Below are positions 27,577-30,074 of a DNA stretch of 30,074 bases, piece after piece. Below the pieces are notes generated by a model, which saw nothing but the letters and a program-made list of their open reading frames with translations, was not told the origin of the DNA and made no database searches. How positions within the stretch are numbered: the first letter of the stretch is position 1; every line of letters begins with the position of its first letter. The DNA is taken from NCBI GenBank assembly GCA_024364805.1, contig CM044498.1:121155782-121185855 (forward strand). Direction: 5' to 3'. Source of the stretch: Euprymna scolopes. Its lineage: Eukaryota; Mollusca; Cephalopoda; Sepiida; Sepiolidae. A program made the translations under genes and the position numbers.

Positions 27577-27958
27577 ATGTCTCATCGCCGCAATGTTGCA
27601 TCACTGTGCCTGTTTTACAAATATCTTAATGAAATGTGTTCTGATGAACTCGTTCCACTTGTACCCCCTCGACGTACATATCCCTGACAAACCCGCTTAG
27701 CAACAAGATCTCACCTCTTCACTGTTAATGTCCCTAAATTCCAGAAAGCTTTATATTCTAATAGTTTCTTCCCTCGAACAGCTAGACTTTGGAATTCCCT
27801 TCCTGCTGTTTGCTTCCCTAGCTGTACTGATATGCAGAAGTTTAAATGTAACATAAACAAATATCTTGTTAATCTTTCCTAGACCTGGCCCCAAATAGTA
27901 GCCCCTTACTCCAAGTGGTAATATGCTTTGCAAGGCGTGAACATGAGTAAAGAAAAAA
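27577..27958 (+). pseudogene. LINE-B 3' fragment, copy 5 (only plus-strand LINE)
   Basis: It is the best-kept LINE-B tail. A plus frame of 101 codons at 27580-27882 reads 'SHRRNVASLCLFYKYLNEMC', 'SDELVPLVPPRRTYP', one TGA stop (27685), 'LATRSHLFTVNVPKFQKAL', 'SNSFFPRTARLWNSLPAVCF', 'TDMQKFKCNINKYLVNLS' and a terminal TAG. A 3' UTR with 'TAGCCCCTTACTCCAAGTGG' and an A-rich end follows (to about 27958). The 5' part is missing. Having a single stop, it is probably younger than the minus-strand copies. Confidence 0.92.
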
Positions 27959-28310
27959 ATACAGATAACAAAGTTACCTCCCTTCAGTGTTATCTTCATT
28001 TGGAGTTATGGATTCGGAGTTGTGCATCTTAGAAAAAAATGGGTCAAGACCTCAAATTTTGTGAGAATATGTGACCACGTCCCGGAGGTCCGAGAACGAG
28101 AGTAACTTTCCGCCTTTTTATACTCCCTATTTACTAAACGTAATAGTACTGCTGTGTCTTGTGCATGCTTATACTACGGACTCCCATGTGTAGACTGTAA
28201 GTAAATTTCTCATTTGTTTCACGCGACTTCCTTTTATGGAAATCGCACTAGACAAAGCGTTAGGCCACTTGATGTCAAGGGCTAACAAGAATGCTTATTG
28301 ATTTTAGCGA
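27959..28310. other. No gene seen
   Basis: Moderately complex sequence ('CCCGGAGGTCCGAGAACGAG' near 28081) with no recognised match. Confidence 0.4.
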
Positions 28311-28620
28311 ACGCGCTTCTGTCATATCAAAAAATCTACTGTTGATTTATATGCGTAGCCTTACTGCTTATGTGATGACAATGGCTTAAATTTAAGTTTA
28401 AAAAATGAAAAGGTTAAGTGTCATGCTTCAATCGTGCTTTAAACAGAAATATTTATTTCGAACGCACCCCTGTCATATCAAAGAACCTACAGTTGATTTT
28501 ATATGTCGAGTCTTTCGACTGAGTTCGTTCCCTATGGACTCGAAAACGGCTGGGTTGATTTTTATGAAATTTCACACGAAGATACTTTATGTGTCTGGCA
28601 GTGTTCTTAGATAAGAGGAA
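28311..28620. repeat. Helitron/Lep1-like repeat, copy 2, with inverted tandem units
   Basis: 28320-28515 holds two units of the tandem family at 8.39-8.70 kb in reverse orientation. 28524-28613 repeats the 'CCCTATGGACTCGAAAACGG' and 'ATGAAATTTCACACGAAGAT' block of 8.15-8.23 kb in the same orientation. Confidence 0.7.
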
Positions 28621-28862
28621 AACAGGAGGAAAAGAATTTCATAAAAATCTACTGGAATAGGAAGCTGTATTACAATGAGGCATCAAAACAGTGAACTGAT
28701 AGAGACCATTAGACAAACGAGTCTAACGAGTTGAAACAAAGGAAGCTAGTCGGTTGGTTGTTCTTGTTTTACGGCATATCAACCCTTTTCATGTTATTTA
28801 ATGACGAATTCAGTTATTTTGAAGAAAATGTTTTAATAGGATATTTTTTTTCAAGTCGGTTT

Positions 28863-29380
28863 CTATTTAACCCATAGTTGGGACCCTAAGAGTGGACCTG
28901 GGAGCAATATCAATAAAGGGGTGGCTCCACACTCCACACAGCCCGCAAGTTGGAGTCTCACTATCGGATATAGTTTAAGATCATATCCAGGACTAAAGGA
29001 AGCAGGGAATAAATCAAACAATTCTGAAAAACACATACCATTTGTAGTATCTATAGAAAAGAATGCGACTATAAATATCATGCCTGTGATAGTTGCAAAG
29101 AAGAGGAAATGGTGCAGCCAATCAAATTACAGATACAATTCTGCACCTTATCAAGAACCCCCAAATGGGACAGAGATTCACCAGCCCAAATATGATAACA
29201 GTACGCAATACGTGGTCTGATAATAGATTTGTAGATATAGAGAATAGCCTCAGGTGTGAGAAAGTTTTTAGAGAGATAGAAAGGACTGATTTTACGAGAA
29301 CCAGAAAGATCCGTGGTACTAATATATAGAGACGTGTTTGCTTCTGTAACACTCATGTGTATTCGATTTATTTTGAACAT
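28863..29380 (-). pseudogene. LINE-C fragment
   Basis: The minus strand reads 'SRKISPFYLSKNFLTPEAIL', 'YIYKSIIRPRIAYCYHIWAG' and 'LDKVQNCICNLIG' (29300-29110). After a frame change near 29080 it reads 'FFSIDTTNGMCFSELFDLFP', equivalent to 'LFYRYYNGMCSDEL…LVP'. It is the same protein region as LINE-A and LINE-B but clearly diverged from both. No 3' end or poly-A is seen, and the RT catalytic core is missing. Confidence 0.75.
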
Positions 29381-29499
29381 GTATAAAGTTTAATATTTAT
29401 TTAACTTCTGTCTTGTTAAAATTTGAGAAGAGAAACTCAAAATAAATGCATATTTATTTAAACAGCACCGGCTTGTTGCCTTTTGTTTCCGAAATGTGC

Positions 29500-29501
29500 G
29501 T

Positions 29502-29526
<25 letters not shown>
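29500..29526. repeat. (TA)n microsatellite
   Basis: About 13 TA units, directly abutting the LINE-A 3' end where a poly-A tail would be expected. Confidence 0.95.
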
Positions 29527-29532
<6 letters not shown>

Positions 29533-29776
29533 GTCACTACTTATCAAGGTCCGAAGTCCACTCGAGGATAAAGGTTAATAAGTATACAGTGGTCACCAAG
29601 ATAACAGCGTATTGATAGTGGTGAAAATGGGGTAGAAATGGATTATTGGGGGGGGGGGGTAAGAAGAACTTGTTTATATTAGACTTGAAGACGATCATAT
29701 TTTAGTCAGTTGAAAAGCAGGCCAGCGGAACAGAGTTTCACAGGCGGGCAGTTCTAAGAAAGAAACTTTGTTCATG
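29527..29776 (-). mobile_element. Short LINE-A 3' element, second case
   Basis: It holds the LINE-A 3' UTR ('CACTACTTATCAAGGTCCGA') and tail coding up to 'CTAAGAAAGAAACTTTGTTC' plus ATG, ending at 29776. This is within one base of the 5' end of the nested copy at 18654-18891. It contains a G run at about 29648-29658. Length is about 250 bp. Confidence 0.88.
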
Positions 29777-29829
29777 CGTTCTGGCAAACGTCTATTTATG
29801 ATATTATGTTTCTGAATTTTTTTGCTGCT

Positions 29830-29965
29830 ACTCTTCATCTTGATTGTTATTTTCATAACGTTTCAGCAGATGTAACCTCCAGCCTTCTTCAGGTGCATCT
29901 TGTCAAATGCGGAAATCTATACGGAACACTTTATATGATCTATGGGGGTAGCTTGTTCTTGTTTC
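29830..29965 (+). repeat. Interspersed repeat H, copy 3
   Basis: 'TCATCTTGATTGTTATTTTC', 'GTTTCAGCAGATGTAACCTC', 'CAGCCTTCTTCAGGTGCATC' and 'TTGTCAAATGCGGAAATCTA' match copy 1 at the same spacing. Confidence 0.8.
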
Positions 29966-30030
29966 GTCAGGTAAAAGCCTTAATTCCGAACTGTATTCTT
30001 ATGCGTATTATTTTGATTCTTTAAACTATT

Positions 30031-30074
30031 GTTTTCATCTTGGGTGTTATTTTCACAACATTTTGGTCGATGTA
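30031..30074 (+). repeat. Interspersed repeat H, copy 4, cut by window end
   Basis: 'CATCTTGGGTGTTATTTTCA' and 'TTTTGGTCGATGTA' begin another H copy about 200 bp after copy 3, so the unit may be tandem here. Confidence 0.75.

Noticed and set aside
28863-29081. Independent 72-codon gene on the minus strand
   Set aside because: 'SIDTTNGMCFSELFDLFP' aligns with the LINE tail 'LFYRYYNGMCSDEL', so it is the frame-shifted continuation of LINE-C.

Overview
The window looks like gene-poor, AT-rich metazoan DNA made almost wholly of decayed mobile elements and simple repeats. I recognise no intact host protein gene. The long open frames are either pieces of transposon proteins or low-complexity artefacts, chiefly Phe/Leu/Ser frames opposite a polypurine tract. 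TTAGGG-type interstitial telomeric stretches, two 5S rRNA-derived sequences of invertebrate type, and LINE C-termini ending in 'YRYFHDRCSSEL…RTARLWNSLP' fit a lophotrochozoan, most likely a mollusc and perhaps a cephalopod. That placement is inference. One assembly gap (15830-16151) lies inside a mariner element.

Layout. 1-4.2 kb: three LINE 3' fragments of two families (LINE-A at 2.86-3.27 kb; LINE-B at 0.93-1.44 and 3.70-4.19 kb), a (TA)n tract and a 37-bp tandem duplication. 4.4-4.7 kb: a perfect heat-shock element next to a TATA box, the best promoter-like site in the window. 5.2-9.1 kb: several interspersed repeats (H, G, Helitron/Lep1-like pieces), a 5S rRNA-derived sequence at 6.96-7.08 kb and a deleted IS630/mariner-class DNA transposon with matching terminal inverted repeats at 7.55-8.03 kb. 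9.7-12.4 kb: hairpin repeat F, the longest LINE-A copy, then a Tc1-type transposase with a partial second copy. 12.9-13.05 kb: TTAGGG-like array. 13.4-15.7 kb: two more LINE-A copies, the first carrying a 158-bp inverted copy of part of the second (157/158 identical). 15.8-16.9 kb: a cecropia-type mariner with 26-bp TIRs and TA target duplication, set between ~85-bp direct repeats. 18.2-19.5 kb: an 18-bp perfect hairpin, then LINE-B with a short LINE-A element nested inside it. 20.1-21.0 kb: LINE-A scrap and ~700 bp of polypurine. 21.6-22.1 kb: hairpins, a 26-bp perfect tandem duplication and a tRNA-like segment joined to repeat H. 22.4-24.4 kb: LINE-B, a different LINE (D) and repeat G. 24.7-25.07 kb: a 5S-headed SINE candidate. 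25.5-26.2 kb: inverted arms around a CCCTAA-like array and a second copy of repeat F. 27.6-30.07 kb: the only plus-strand LINE (B), Helitron/Lep1-like repeat, LINE-C, a short LINE-A and repeat H running off the end.

Taken together: 13 of 14 LINE fragments lie in the same (minus) orientation. This could mean the window sits in an intron of a plus-strand gene, or in a transposon-trap locus such as a unistrand piRNA cluster. Neither can be decided from sequence alone. I found no convincing previously undescribed protein system. The most checkable oddities are the orientation bias, the near-identical inverted 158-bp patch, two LINE-A inserts sharing the same 5' end, the heat-shock promoter without an identified gene, and the hairpin repeat F.
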